Source: an uncultured Veillonella sp.
Lineage (GTDB): Bacteria; Bacillota; Negativicutes; Veillonellales; Veillonellaceae
Length of the DNA stretch: 64,000 nucleotides
Reading direction: 5' to 3'
Assembly (NCBI GenBank): GCA_900538355.1
Contig: UPXS01000004.1
Coordinates: 1-64,000 of the forward strand
Below the pieces are notes generated by a model. The model searched no databases. It was not told the origin of the DNA and was given only the letters and a program-made list of their open reading frames with translations. Of the stretch, positions 25,951-35,099 are shown piece after piece (position 1 is the first letter of the stretch; the number at the start of each line of letters is the position of its first letter). The position numbers were made by a program, and so were the translations under genes.

Positions 25951-26814
25951 ATGAAAATTTATAGAAGTAATACTTTTATAGCGATACCACCAGGTATGAC
26001 TATAAAAGAGGTTTTAGAAGATAGGCATATGACGCAAAAAGAATTAGCTACACGAATGGATATGAGTGAAAAACACATTAGTAAGCTTATTAATGGAGAG
26101 GTGCCACTAACTCAAGATGTGGCAATGCGTCTTGAGCGGGTATTTGGTGTAGAGGCTAGTTTTTGGAATGGTTTAGAAGCTGCATATAGAGAATCTATCT
26201 TGAAAGTAGAATATGAGAACTCCATTGATGAAGAAATTAATTTCGCTAAGCCTTTTGGTTATGCTAAGCTTGCACGTTTGGGTATCGTGCCAGAAACGAA
26301 AAAGGCAGCTGAGCAGGTCAATAATTTACAGAAGTTTTTTGAGGTAGCTTCTTTAAAAAATGTAGCTAATGACATGGTTATGCCCTTAGTATATGAAAAT
26401 ATTAAGGATATGGAGCCTGATAAAAAGAGTGCGATTTATACACTAGTACAGATCACGAAAGGAAGGGCCCGTTTTGTAGAGGTAAATCCTTACGATGCGG
26501 AGTTACTAAGAAAATTTATACCAAAAATTAAGGATCTTTCTAGCGAACCTTTAATCGGTGTGAAAGAGCCTCTCAAGGACATGCTAGCAGCCTGTGGCGT
26601 AATTATTGTGTTTTTGCCAATTATTGATAACATAACTTCTACATGTATTACCTATTCCAAAGGAAACTCCATTGTTCTTGGTATACCAACGGAAGATTCT
26701 GATGCTTTTTGGACGTTATTAGAAGAAGCACTACAGAATTTGGTAGAACGAGACTTTCCACACAGTAATCGGAAATATCGCAACAATGATCCTGTAACTG
26801 TGGTGAATTATTAA
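25951..26814 (+). CDS. higA: HigA-like antitoxin with long C-terminal domain
   Basis: 287 residues. The N-terminal XRE helix-turn-helix (about 20-75) is clear: MTQKELATRMDMSEKHISKL. The rest is a long domain of about 200 residues such as seen in HigA proteins fused to an ImmA/IrrE-like fold, but the expected HExxH zinc motif is not present, so protease activity is unlikely. Start at 25951 behind AAGGAG. Probably represses the operon through the two ACC-N5-GGT palindromes. Confidence 0.82.
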   Translation: MKIYRSNTFIAIPPGMTIKEVLEDRHMTQKELATRMDMSEKHISKLINGEVPLTQDVAMRLERVFGVEASFWNGLEAAYRESILKVEYENSIDEEINFAKPFGYAKLARLGIVPETKKAAEQVNNLQKFFEVASLKNVANDMVMPLVYENIKDMEPDKKSAIYTLVQITKGRARFVEVNPYDAELLRKFIPKIKDLSSEPLIGVKEPLKDMLAACGVIIVFLPIIDNITSTCITYSKGNSIVLGIPTEDSDAFWTLLEEALQNLVERDFPHSNRKYRNNDPVTVVNY

Positions 26815-26975
26815 TTCAGATTTTGTAAATATGTAAGGTGGTACTTCTTAGTCTTTTCTTAGGGCATTCACCATGCAATTTGTAAGGACTTTCAAAGTAC
26901 AATACGTAGGACTCTCATCCTGTAACAAAATAGCGTATAATAGACATATAGAATATTATTGATATAGGAGATACA

Positions 26976-28139
26976 ATGAAGGTCCTTTACGATACAATTT
27001 TAAAAGCGAAATATACAGGTCGCCCGAACCGTTTTGTGGTGACCTTAGATTTAAATGGTGAAAGCGTTCTCGCTCATTTGCCAAATCCAGGCCGTATGTG
27101 GGAGCTCTTATTTACAGGTGTAACGATGTATATCGTGCCTCACGATAAGCCTGATGCGAAAACGAAATATCGTGTTGTCGGCATCGAGCGCGATGGCGTC
27201 GTGATTATGCTCGATACCAACTATAGTAACGATGTAGCACAGCATTTGATTGAAAATAAACTCATCCCTGGATGGGAAGAGTGGCGCGTTGTACGACGTG
27301 AATATACAGTTAAACTACACGGTACATCATCACGTTTTGACTTGCTTCTCACCAATGATAAAGGTGAGGAGTTCTTGTTAGAGGTTAAGTCTTGTACGCT
27401 ATTCTCTAAGACCGGTGCCATGTTCCCTGATGCCATTACAGAACGAGGGCGCAAGCATTTACTACATTTGAAAGAATTGCAAAACGAAGGCTACCACACA
27501 GGGGTTCTATTCCTCGTACAATGGGATAGAGCGCAGTGGTTCTTGCCGGACTACCATACAGATTTGGAATTTGCTCGTACTTTTAAAGAGGTAGCTCCAT
27601 CTCTAGATTGGAAAGCCGTTGCTGTGACCTGGGATGAGACTTTTACCATGCCCACTGTAACACGAGAATGTTCCTATCCGAGCACCATCCTCGACACAGA
27701 GGCTCACGATAGCGGCGTGTATGTGATGGTCATGCACCTGGACCACGACCTGGACCTTGAGGTTGGTTCTAAAGGGATGATGCATTTCAAATCTGGATAC
27801 TATATGTATGTAGGCTCTGCGAAGGCGAACTTAACGAAACGCATTGAGCGACATAAACGAAAACGCAAGAAAATGCACTGGCATCTAGACTACTTCCGCG
27901 GTCACTGCGAAATGATTGCAGGTCTTCCGATACGAACTAGCTGGGCTGATGCGGAATGCGCTCTCGCTGATGCGGTCCGTGGCGTTGCCGAATGGGACGT
28001 ACTTAAATTTGGCTGCTCTGACTGTGACTGCAAAAGCCACCTATTTGGGATGACGGAAAATCCAATACACAATCAATCCTTTATGGATGTAGTGGAGGAT
28101 TATCGTATGAATATGCTGGACGAACTAATTAATAGGTAA
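26976..28139 (+). CDS. sfsA: SfsA and DUF123 (GIY-YIG-like) fusion protein
   Basis: 387 residues with two domains. About 1-230 is SfsA, named for sugar fermentation stimulation, with PNPGRMWELL and FLLEVKSCTL, which contains the acidic-Lys pattern of a nuclease-like fold. About 245-370 is DUF123, a GIY-YIG-like endonuclease fold, with SGYYMYVGSAKANLTKRIER, RHKRKRKKMHWHLDYF and a Cys cluster (GCSDCDCKSHLFG). The fusion of two nucleic-acid-linked folds suggests a DNA or RNA processing role; no substrate is known. Confidence 0.88.
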   Translation: MKVLYDTILKAKYTGRPNRFVVTLDLNGESVLAHLPNPGRMWELLFTGVTMYIVPHDKPDAKTKYRVVGIERDGVVIMLDTNYSNDVAQHLIENKLIPGWEEWRVVRREYTVKLHGTSSRFDLLLTNDKGEEFLLEVKSCTLFSKTGAMFPDAITERGRKHLLHLKELQNEGYHTGVLFLVQWDRAQWFLPDYHTDLEFARTFKEVAPSLDWKAVAVTWDETFTMPTVTRECSYPSTILDTEAHDSGVYVMVMHLDHDLDLEVGSKGMMHFKSGYYMYVGSAKANLTKRIERHKRKRKKMHWHLDYFRGHCEMIAGLPIRTSWADAECALADAVRGVAEWDVLKFGCSDCDCKSHLFGMTENPIHNQSFMDVVEDYRMNMLDELINR

Positions 28140-28486
28140 TTATTATTGATGGGGCGCGAGGGCTATATGCTTAATTAGTTAAGTGATTGTTGTTGGGGCC
28201 CCGTCACATAGTGGTTTACTAGTTAAAAAAGTTAGACACTTATTCCTTCGCTCCATAGTGACCTAAGTCGCTCATTCATAAGTGTCTAACTTTTTTACAA
28301 CCCTATATGTGGACTAGTCCCAACAACAAAAGCACTTTTCCTTTCGCATGGGGCGAGGCCCCTGATGGGGAAAGGGTGTGAAGTAGAGTATCAACAATCA
28401 GCTGATGTTATCAATAATTGTGTCTGTATATTTGATAGAAATACTTGATATGAATGGGAGAAAAGGAGAGAGGGGCAGTTTGGTAT
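28140..28486. other. Intergenic region with nested hairpins
   Basis: Apart from the large stem-loop listed at 28225-28296 and its outer arms (TGTTGTTGGG with CCCAACAACA, CACATA with TATGTG), nothing coding was recognised. Confidence 0.55.
28225..28296. terminator. Stem-loop with conserved-loop motif (family copy C)
   Basis: Perfect 19-bp stem (28225-28243 with 28278-28296), A run left and T run right. The loop contains CTCCATAGTGACCTAAGTCG. It ends the sfsA transcript. Confidence 0.85.
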
Positions 28487-29299
28487 ATGAGGTTGTTTAG
28501 GTTTGTGTTGTTGGTTTTGGTGTGCATTTGTAGTGTTGTATCGAGTGGTTGTACTTCTTCTCGGTTAACGACGCTCGATGCTGAGCCGTATACGCCGGAT
28601 GATGTAAAGGCAATGGTTGAGAAGCGTTTTGCGTCGTATCATCCTCGTCTAGTGTTGCAGGCTTCTGAGGTTGTTACTACAAAGCCTTATAAGCACTATG
28701 AATATACGTTTTTTGATGAGAATAATGGTATTGTCTTTACTGCGCGTGCTTCTGTTGAGGTTCCTCAGTTGCCTATTCCTGGTGGTCAAAGGGTTACGAA
28801 CGCAGAGTATAGGTATGCAGAGGCTTATTTAGATCGTTTGAATAGTGAGGTAGCACTGCTTGCTGCAAAGTATAGATTTCAGGTAGCTAATAATGAGGAG
28901 CGCAAAGCGCTAATGGATGCTAAGATTATGCGTCTAGAGGGTAATAGTACAGCGCCTTTGTTTGAGGAAGGGGATTTTATATTTCTTAATCAAACATCTA
29001 ATGGCGCAGGTGTCGTAGGTATGTTAAGAGACATATATTCTCTATATAAACCTAATGGTGACGAAACCTTAGTAAGTAGCGTGTATGGCCGTAAGGTTAG
29101 CTTTTACTATTTACCAAATGGTGAAACAGACAAGAGCAAGGCTCTGTACCTAATAAGTTTTAAAATTAGAGGGCGGGAAGATTGGCGAGATACCTTAATG
29201 AGTGGTGTTGGTTATCAAGATAAGAGTTCTGAGCAGATTGAACAAGACATAATTACCGTTGTTGATCGGGAAATACAACAGGCTGTGCGAGGAAAATAG
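28487..29299 (+). CDS. Lipoprotein, first of a tandem pair
   Basis: 270 residues. Signal peptide with lipobox VVSSGC, giving a mature N-terminal Cys at about residue 22. The mature part has YTPDDVKAMVEKRFASYHPR, YTFFDENNGIVFTARASVE and near the C-terminus SFYYLPNGETDKSKALYLIS. The start at 28487 follows AGGAGAGAGG and gives a proper signal peptide; the upstream in-frame ATG at 28454 does not. Homologous to the next gene; function unknown. Confidence 0.8.
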   Translation: MRLFRFVLLVLVCICSVVSSGCTSSRLTTLDAEPYTPDDVKAMVEKRFASYHPRLVLQASEVVTTKPYKHYEYTFFDENNGIVFTARASVEVPQLPIPGGQRVTNAEYRYAEAYLDRLNSEVALLAAKYRFQVANNEERKALMDAKIMRLEGNSTAPLFEEGDFIFLNQTSNGAGVVGMLRDIYSLYKPNGDETLVSSVYGRKVSFYYLPNGETDKSKALYLISFKIRGREDWRDTLMSGVGYQDKSSEQIEQDIITVVDREIQQAVRGK

Positions 29300-29318
29300 G
29301 TCAGGGAGAGGTGTATCT

Positions 29319-30125
29319 ATGAAGCAGTTGATTAGGTATATATCATTAGTTGTTGTGTGTATTTGTACATTTTTATTGAGCGGTTGTTCTTTTGTGTGGA
29401 CCACGGAAAATGGTGATCCTGCGACGCCAGAGGATATCAAGTCTAGCGTGGAAAAGGAGTTCGCTGTTGTTCATCCTAACCTTGTTCTCCAGTCCTCTGT
29501 ATTGGAACAGGAAAAACCGTTCCAGCGGAATGTGTATGTCTTTTATGATGAAAGCAACGGTTTTACTTTCACTACGAATTCTGTAGTGCAACGCCCAACC
29601 TTGCCGGTTCCAGGTGGTGAAAGATACACGAATGCTAATTTTGCCTATTCACAAGAGTATTTAATTCATTTGAACGCTGCTTTGGTGGAGCGTGCTAAGC
29701 AACATGGTCTGCGGATGGCCACACATGAGGAAGTTTTAAAGCTAAAGAAATCTGAAGCAACACGTGTAGCAGGTACTAATCAGATATCTCTATTTAGATC
29801 CAATGAAATTATCTTTGTAGATAAGTCTGTAAAGGGTGAAGATATTCTAACCTTTATGAAATTTATATATAGCGAGTATAAACCGCAAGATAATCCAGCA
29901 CTGTTACATCCTCGTGCTGACAGAAGCGTTGGTATTTACTATTTACCAAAAGGGGAAGCGGATAAAACAAAAGCTGAGTATTTGATAGGTTTTAGGTATA
30001 TGGCAAGAAATGACTGGAAAGAAACTATGCTAACAGGCATTGGCAGTACTGGTAATGATACTTCTGCCGTAGAACGAGACTTTGTTAGTATTTTAGATCA
30101 TATGATAAAGCATGCGGGGCACTAA
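29319..30125 (+). CDS. Lipoprotein, second of a tandem pair
   Basis: 268 residues. Signal peptide MKQLIRYISLVVVCICTFLL with lipobox LLSGC. It shares the pattern of the preceding protein: TPEDIKSSVEKEFAVVHPNL, YVFYDESNGFTFTTN, LPVPGGERYTNANFAYSQEY and GIYYLPKGEADKTKAEYLIG. The two genes are 19 bases apart and clearly arose by duplication. Expected to be anchored in the envelope; function unknown. Confidence 0.82.
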   Translation: MKQLIRYISLVVVCICTFLLSGCSFVWTTENGDPATPEDIKSSVEKEFAVVHPNLVLQSSVLEQEKPFQRNVYVFYDESNGFTFTTNSVVQRPTLPVPGGERYTNANFAYSQEYLIHLNAALVERAKQHGLRMATHEEVLKLKKSEATRVAGTNQISLFRSNEIIFVDKSVKGEDILTFMKFIYSEYKPQDNPALLHPRADRSVGIYYLPKGEADKTKAEYLIGFRYMARNDWKETMLTGIGSTGNDTSAVERDFVSILDHMIKHAGH

Positions 30126-30190
30126 ATAAGGGATAGAGATAGTTATAAGTGTTCAATAGGATATAAATATTAAATATAGAGGAGAATTCT

Positions 30191-31186
30191 ATGACATCTT
30201 TAGAAAATGCAATTACAGGAAATGTTATTGTATATCAAGCAGAGAATGAATCTGTTTCTACGAATGTACTATTTAAAGATGAAACATTTTGGATGACACA
30301 AAAAGATATGGCAAAACTATTTGATGTTAATATACCTGCTATTAGTAAGCATCTGAAGAATATATTTGAAAGTGGAGAACTAGTTATATCAGCAGTTATT
30401 TCCAAAATGGAAACAACTGCTGAAGATGGTAAAATTTATCAAACTAATTTTTATAATCTCGATGCTATTATTGCGGTAGGTTATCGAGTGAATAGTAAAA
30501 AGGCAACTCAATTCCGGATTTGGGCAACAGGCGTTTTACGGGAATATATTATCAAAGGATTTGCTCTGGATGATAATATGTTAAAAAATGGACGTACTTT
30601 TGGGCAAGATTATTTTAAAGAATTGTTACGAAGAGTCCGTTCAATTCGTGCTAGTGAACGTCGTATATATCAACAAGTGACAGATATATTTGCTGCGTGT
30701 GCAATCGATTATGATGCACAATCACCTATTACTAGAGAATTTTTTGGAACGATACAGAATAAGTTTCATTATGCTATTACTGGTCAAACTGCTGCAGAGA
30801 TCATTCATAGTCATGCAGATGCTACAAAGGATCATATGGGATTGACTACGTGGGAATCTGGACCGGAAGGGCGGATTTATAAGAAGGATGTAATCGTAGC
30901 AAAAAATTATTTATCTGTTGAAAAGATTGAACAACTTGAGCGAACGGTATCCTCATTTTTCGATTATATAGAACGTATTATTGAACGACATGAAACATTT
31001 ACTATGAAAGCTTTTATTGAAAGTGTAGATAAGTTTTTAGACTTTAATGAGTATCAAATCCTAACAAACAAAGGACTTATTTCTATGACACAAGCACAGA
31101 AGAAAGCTGTTAGGGAATATAAAGCGTTTAATGCACAACAGAAAGTAATTTCTGATTTTGATAAGTTTGTGAAAGAACATAGTTAA
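30191..31186 (+). CDS. RhuM family protein
   Basis: 331 residues. The N-terminus holds a winged-helix-like region (FWMTQKDMAKLFDVNIPAIS, KHLKNIFESGEL), followed by the family segments NLDAIIAVGYRVNSKKATQF and RIWATGVLREYIIKGFALDD. The RhuM family was named from a Salmonella pathogenicity-island gene, and members are often carried on mobile or accessory segments; biochemical function is unknown. The gene stands between the lipoprotein pair and gyrA, preceded by GAGGAGA. Confidence 0.88.
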   Translation: MTSLENAITGNVIVYQAENESVSTNVLFKDETFWMTQKDMAKLFDVNIPAISKHLKNIFESGELVISAVISKMETTAEDGKIYQTNFYNLDAIIAVGYRVNSKKATQFRIWATGVLREYIIKGFALDDNMLKNGRTFGQDYFKELLRRVRSIRASERRIYQQVTDIFAACAIDYDAQSPITREFFGTIQNKFHYAITGQTAAEIIHSHADATKDHMGLTTWESGPEGRIYKKDVIVAKNYLSVEKIEQLERTVSSFFDYIERIIERHETFTMKAFIESVDKFLDFNEYQILTNKGLISMTQAQKKAVREYKAFNAQQKVISDFDKFVKEHS

Positions 31187-31273
31187 TAATGAAGGATTTA
31201 TAGCGTTAACCCCTTAAAAATGCTATAATATTATGATGTATTATAATAAGTGTTAGTAAAATGAGGTGAGATT

Positions 31274-33745
31274 GTGGCAGACCAACAATGGTCCCACGGG
31301 AATATTCATCCCGTTCAGATTGATAAAGAAATGAAGAACGCCTATATCGATTATGCGATGTCCGTAATCGTAATGCGTGCTCTTCCAGATGTGCGCGATG
31401 GCTTGAAACCAGTTCATCGTCGTATTTTGTACGCGATGCACGAAACAGGTATGACGCCAAATAAACCGTACAAGAAATCAGCTCGTATCGTCGGTGACGT
31501 ACTCGGTAAGTATCATCCACATGGTGATATTTCTGTTTACGACGCGACTGTACGTTTGGCGCAAGATTTCAATACGCGCTACCTCTTGGTAGACGGCCAC
31601 GGTAACTTTGGTTCCATCGACGGCGATAGTGCCGCTGCGATGCGTTATACTGAAGTACGTATGGCAAAAATTACTCAAGAAATGCTCGCTGATATCGACA
31701 AGGAAACTGTTGATTTCATGCCGAACTATGATGAAAGCTTGCAAGAACCAACAGTATTGCCAGCGAAGATCCCAAATCTTCTCATCAATGGTTCCAGCGG
31801 TATCGCCGTAGGGATGGCGACAAATATTCCACCGCACAACCTTAACGAAGTATGTAATGGCCTTACAATGCTCATCGATAACCCAGATGTAACTGTGGAA
31901 GAATTGATGACACAAATCAAAGGTCCAGACTTCCCGACAGGGGCGCTCATTTTGGGCCGGGAAGGTATTAAAAAAGCGTACTCCACAGGTCGTGGTAGCG
32001 TAAAAATGCGCGCTCGTGCAACCATTGAAGAAATGGCGAAGGGCAAGCATAAAATCGTAGTGACTGAGATTCCATACCAAGTTAACAAGGCTCGCGTTAT
32101 TGAAACAATTGCGAACTTGAGCCGCGACAAGGTAATCGATGGTATCACAGCACTTCGCGACGAATCTGACCGTCAAGGTATGCGCATCGTTATCGAATTG
32201 CGCGCTGATGTGCAACCAGATATCGTTCTTAACAAATTATATAAACACACTCAACTTCAAGAATCTTTCGGCGTGATTATGTTAGCCCTCGTGGATGGTC
32301 ATCCTCGCGTATTGAATTTGAAAGAAGTATTGGGTTACTACTTAGATCATCGCCTCGATGTTATCGTACGCCGTACACAATTCGAGCTTAACAAAGCAGA
32401 AGCACGTGCTCACATCTTGGAAGGCTTGTTGATTGCTCTCGACCACATCGATGAAGTTATCGCTACAATCCGCAGTTCCCAAACTGACGAAATCGCGCGT
32501 AACGCATTGATGCAAAAATTCGGGCTTTCAGAAAAACAAGCAGTAGCCATCCTCGACATGCGTCTACGCCGTTTAACAGGCTTGGAACGCGAAAAAATCG
32601 AAGAGGAATACAAGGAATTGTTGGCATTGATCGAAGATTTGAAAGCTATCTTGGCTAGCGAAGCGCGTCAACGTCAAATCATCAAAGAAGAACTAGAAGA
32701 TATGAAGAAGAAATACGGCGACCCTCGTCGTTCTGAAATCACTATCGATACGTCCGACCTTGATGTAGAAGACCTCATCGCTGACGAAGAGATGGTTATT
32801 ACCTTGACTAAACAAGGTTATATCAAACGCATGAACGCGAACGTATATCGCAACCAACATAAAGGTGGCGCTGGCGTTATCGGCATGAAGACGAAGGAAG
32901 ACGATTATGTAACGCAAATTATGCATGTTCGTACGCATAATACATTGTTGTTCTTCACGTCCACTGGCCGTACATATCGCCTCAAAGCATACGAAGTGCC
33001 AGAAGCAGGTTCCCGTAACTCTCGCGGTACCGCTATGGTTAATGTATTGCCACTTGCTGTCGGCGAATCCGTTACAACTATGATTGACCTTGAACGTATC
33101 CATGAAGATGTAAACTTATTCATGGTTACTGAGTTCGGCGTTGTAAAACGTACAGCTATCGAAGAATATCGCAACATCCGTCGTTCTGGTCTCAACGCTA
33201 TCAACCTCGACGAAGGGGATCGCTTGATTTCCGTTAGCGTAACGACTGGCAATCAAGATATCTTGATCGGTACTAAATTGGGTATCGCTATTCGTTTCAG
33301 TGAAAGCGACGTACGTCTCATGAAACGTGCGGCTCACGGTGTGCGTGGTATTAAACTTAATACCGGCGACGTAGTAGTAGGCGCTGGTGTTCTTAATGCT
33401 GATGAAAGCGAAGCACAAGTGTTTACAATCTCCGAAGAAGGTTTCGGTAAACGCAATGATGCGGAAGCTTACACATTGCAAAAACGCGGTGGTAAAGGCT
33501 CTAAGAACTTCAAGATTACGAACAAAACAGGCGACGTAGTTGCCGTAGAAGTAGTTCATAACGATGATGAAGTTATGCTTATCTCTGAACAAGGCAAAAT
33601 CATCCGCTTCAACATGAACGATATTGCTGTGAAGAAGGGCAAAGCTATTTCTGGTGTGAAAACACAAAATCTCGACGAAGGTGATAAAGTAGCTAGTATT
33701 GCTGTTATTCCAGGTGCTGAAATCGAAGACGAAGAAGCAGAATAA
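31274..33745 (+). CDS. gyrA: DNA gyrase subunit A
   Basis: 823 residues, full length. Catalytic region: ALPDVRDGLKPVHRRILYAM, then RIVGDVLGKYHPHGD, and the active Tyr in AAMRYTEVRM. The C-terminal beta-pinwheel shows the GyrA box-like repeats, ending in an acidic tail. GTG start behind GAGGTGAG. At the quinolone-determining position equal to Ser83 of E. coli the codon at 31529-31531 is ATT (Ile86 here). gyrB is not in the window. Confidence 0.97.
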   Translation: MADQQWSHGNIHPVQIDKEMKNAYIDYAMSVIVMRALPDVRDGLKPVHRRILYAMHETGMTPNKPYKKSARIVGDVLGKYHPHGDISVYDATVRLAQDFNTRYLLVDGHGNFGSIDGDSAAAMRYTEVRMAKITQEMLADIDKETVDFMPNYDESLQEPTVLPAKIPNLLINGSSGIAVGMATNIPPHNLNEVCNGLTMLIDNPDVTVEELMTQIKGPDFPTGALILGREGIKKAYSTGRGSVKMRARATIEEMAKGKHKIVVTEIPYQVNKARVIETIANLSRDKVIDGITALRDESDRQGMRIVIELRADVQPDIVLNKLYKHTQLQESFGVIMLALVDGHPRVLNLKEVLGYYLDHRLDVIVRRTQFELNKAEARAHILEGLLIALDHIDEVIATIRSSQTDEIARNALMQKFGLSEKQAVAILDMRLRRLTGLEREKIEEEYKELLALIEDLKAILASEARQRQIIKEELEDMKKKYGDPRRSEITIDTSDLDVEDLIADEEMVITLTKQGYIKRMNANVYRNQHKGGAGVIGMKTKEDDYVTQIMHVRTHNTLLFFTSTGRTYRLKAYEVPEAGSRNSRGTAMVNVLPLAVGESVTTMIDLERIHEDVNLFMVTEFGVVKRTAIEEYRNIRRSGLNAINLDEGDRLISVSVTTGNQDILIGTKLGIAIRFSESDVRLMKRAAHGVRGIKLNTGDVVVGAGVLNADESEAQVFTISEEGFGKRNDAEAYTLQKRGGKGSKNFKITNKTGDVVAVEVVHNDDEVMLISEQGKIIRFNMNDIAVKKGKAISGVKTQNLDEGDKVASIAVIPGAEIEDEEAE

Positions 33746-33821
33746 TTTGTATTAATAGTATATGTAAGAAACTATGGGCGGCCATCTTAGATGGTCGTCT
33801 CTAGCGTTAAGGAGTTTAGAT

Positions 33822-34193
33822 ATGAAAAAATGGTTAGCTGCTATGTTTGCAGCAGGGGTTTTATTCTTAGGCGGCTTTGGTCAAGCTAGTGCTGCTGATT
33901 GGTACTATATCGATGCTGATGCTGATGATGCAGCATGGTTCATCGATAATGCATCTGTATACAAAACAGATGATGCGGCTACAGTACTTGTTAAAATTAA
34001 CAATGTAGAAGGTTTCACATACATCTACACAGTACGCATTGACCGTAAAGAAAAAACATGGACAGAACTTGATACAACAGTATACAGCGCTGCAGGCGTA
34101 GCGTTATTGTCCAGCAAAGAAGCACAAAAACCTACAAAAATTGAAGATGATACTATGGGTGCGGAAGTTATGAAGGCCCTATGGGGTAAATAA
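33822..34193 (+). CDS. Small exported protein, paralogue 1 of 3
   Basis: 123 residues. Signal peptide MKKWLAAMFAAGVLFLGGFG followed by QASA and mature ADWYYIDADADDAAWFIDN. The pattern W-Y-x-I/L-D, then a-F/Y-I-D-N-x-S-V and later Y-T-x-R-I/F-x-R is shared with the proteins at 34543 and 36255. The start follows AAGGAG. Presumably periplasmic or surface-exposed; function unknown. Confidence 0.8.
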   Translation: MKKWLAAMFAAGVLFLGGFGQASAADWYYIDADADDAAWFIDNASVYKTDDAATVLVKINNVEGFTYIYTVRIDRKEKTWTELDTTVYSAAGVALLSSKEAQKPTKIEDDTMGAEVMKALWGK

Positions 34194-34216
34194 TCCAACA
34201 ATTTAATAGAAGCTTA

Positions 34217-34348
34217 TATTCGCTCTGTTTATTTAGATACTCAGAACGTATTTGGCCCCGAACTATCCTGAAAGCCTCCATAGTGACCGAAGTCGTTTTC
34301 AGAACAGTTCGGGGCTTTCTATGTTTTGTTGACCTTACAGCGCGAATA
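34217..34348. terminator. Stem-loop with conserved-loop motif (family copy D)
   Basis: The inner stem GCCCCGAACT (34255-34264) pairs with 34306-34315, continued by CTGAAA/TTTCAG. The loop is CCTCCATAGTGACCGAAGTC. An outer stem pairs TATTCGC-CTGT (34217-34228) with ACAGCGCGAATA. Confidence 0.78.
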
Positions 34349-34542
34349 TCAGTCATCAAATACGTTATATTATCAAAGCCCATAGGACTCGGCACATCGT
34401 CCTTAATAGATTTATATTAATTATGCAGTTTATAGAGTTTTTATTAGTAATATGCAATTATGGTGTTATAATGAAGGCGTAGGGAATTTATGGTATGCAG
34501 ATTGCATAGTTATTTGAATTTTATAGTCAGGAGAGAATAGTT

Positions 34543-34908
34543 ATGAAAAAATGGTTTGCCTGTTTAGCGGTAGCCGGGTTATTATTCAGTGCTGGTGTGG
34601 GCGTGTCTCATGCTGAAAGTTGGTATGCTCTTGATACGGATCAATATGGTCGTACTGGCTATATCGACAATGACTCTGTTGATAAAAACGATGCTCGTGC
34701 TACATTGCGCTTGAAGATTGTAGATCCAAATGGAGATCACTCCATTTATACAATGACATTCAACCGTGCTGATAAAACAGTACAGCTCATTGATGTTGCT
34801 ACATATAACCCACAAGGCTATATGATTGGTTCTGAAACATTGGCAAATACAAAAGTACAAATACAAGACGGAAGTAATCTAGATCGCGTGTATCACTTGA
34901 TTTGGTAA
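34543..34908 (+). CDS. Small exported protein, paralogue 2 of 3
   Basis: 121 residues. Signal peptide MKKWFACLAVAGLLFSAGVG with SHA before the mature ESWYALDTDQYGRTGYIDND. The mature part keeps the common pattern, with IYTMTFNRADKTVQLIDVAT and YNPQGYMIGSE; the latter is nearly the same as YNPQGYVVKEE of paralogue 3. Preceded by AGGAGAG. Function unknown. Confidence 0.8.
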   Translation: MKKWFACLAVAGLLFSAGVGVSHAESWYALDTDQYGRTGYIDNDSVDKNDARATLRLKIVDPNGDHSIYTMTFNRADKTVQLIDVATYNPQGYMIGSETLANTKVQIQDGSNLDRVYHLIW

Positions 34909-34923
34909 ATTTCCTCTACTAGT

Positions 34924-34993
34924 AGAAAGGGTTCTATCTCTCATCGACCTCCATAGTGACCTAAGTCGGTCTCAAAGAGATAGAACCCTTTCT
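34924..34993. terminator. Stem-loop with conserved-loop motif (family copy E)
   Basis: Perfect 18-bp stem (34924-34941 with 34976-34993). Its loop contains CCTCCATAGTGACCTAAGTC, nearly identical with copy C although the stems are unrelated in sequence. Confidence 0.85.
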
Positions 34994-35099
34994 GCATGTA
35001 TAATTAAATGTATCCAAATTATTTATTCCCTTATTTTATGGTATAATTTAAGGGAATAATTTTATGTATAAGGGATTAGAATCGAATGGAGGTGTGTGT

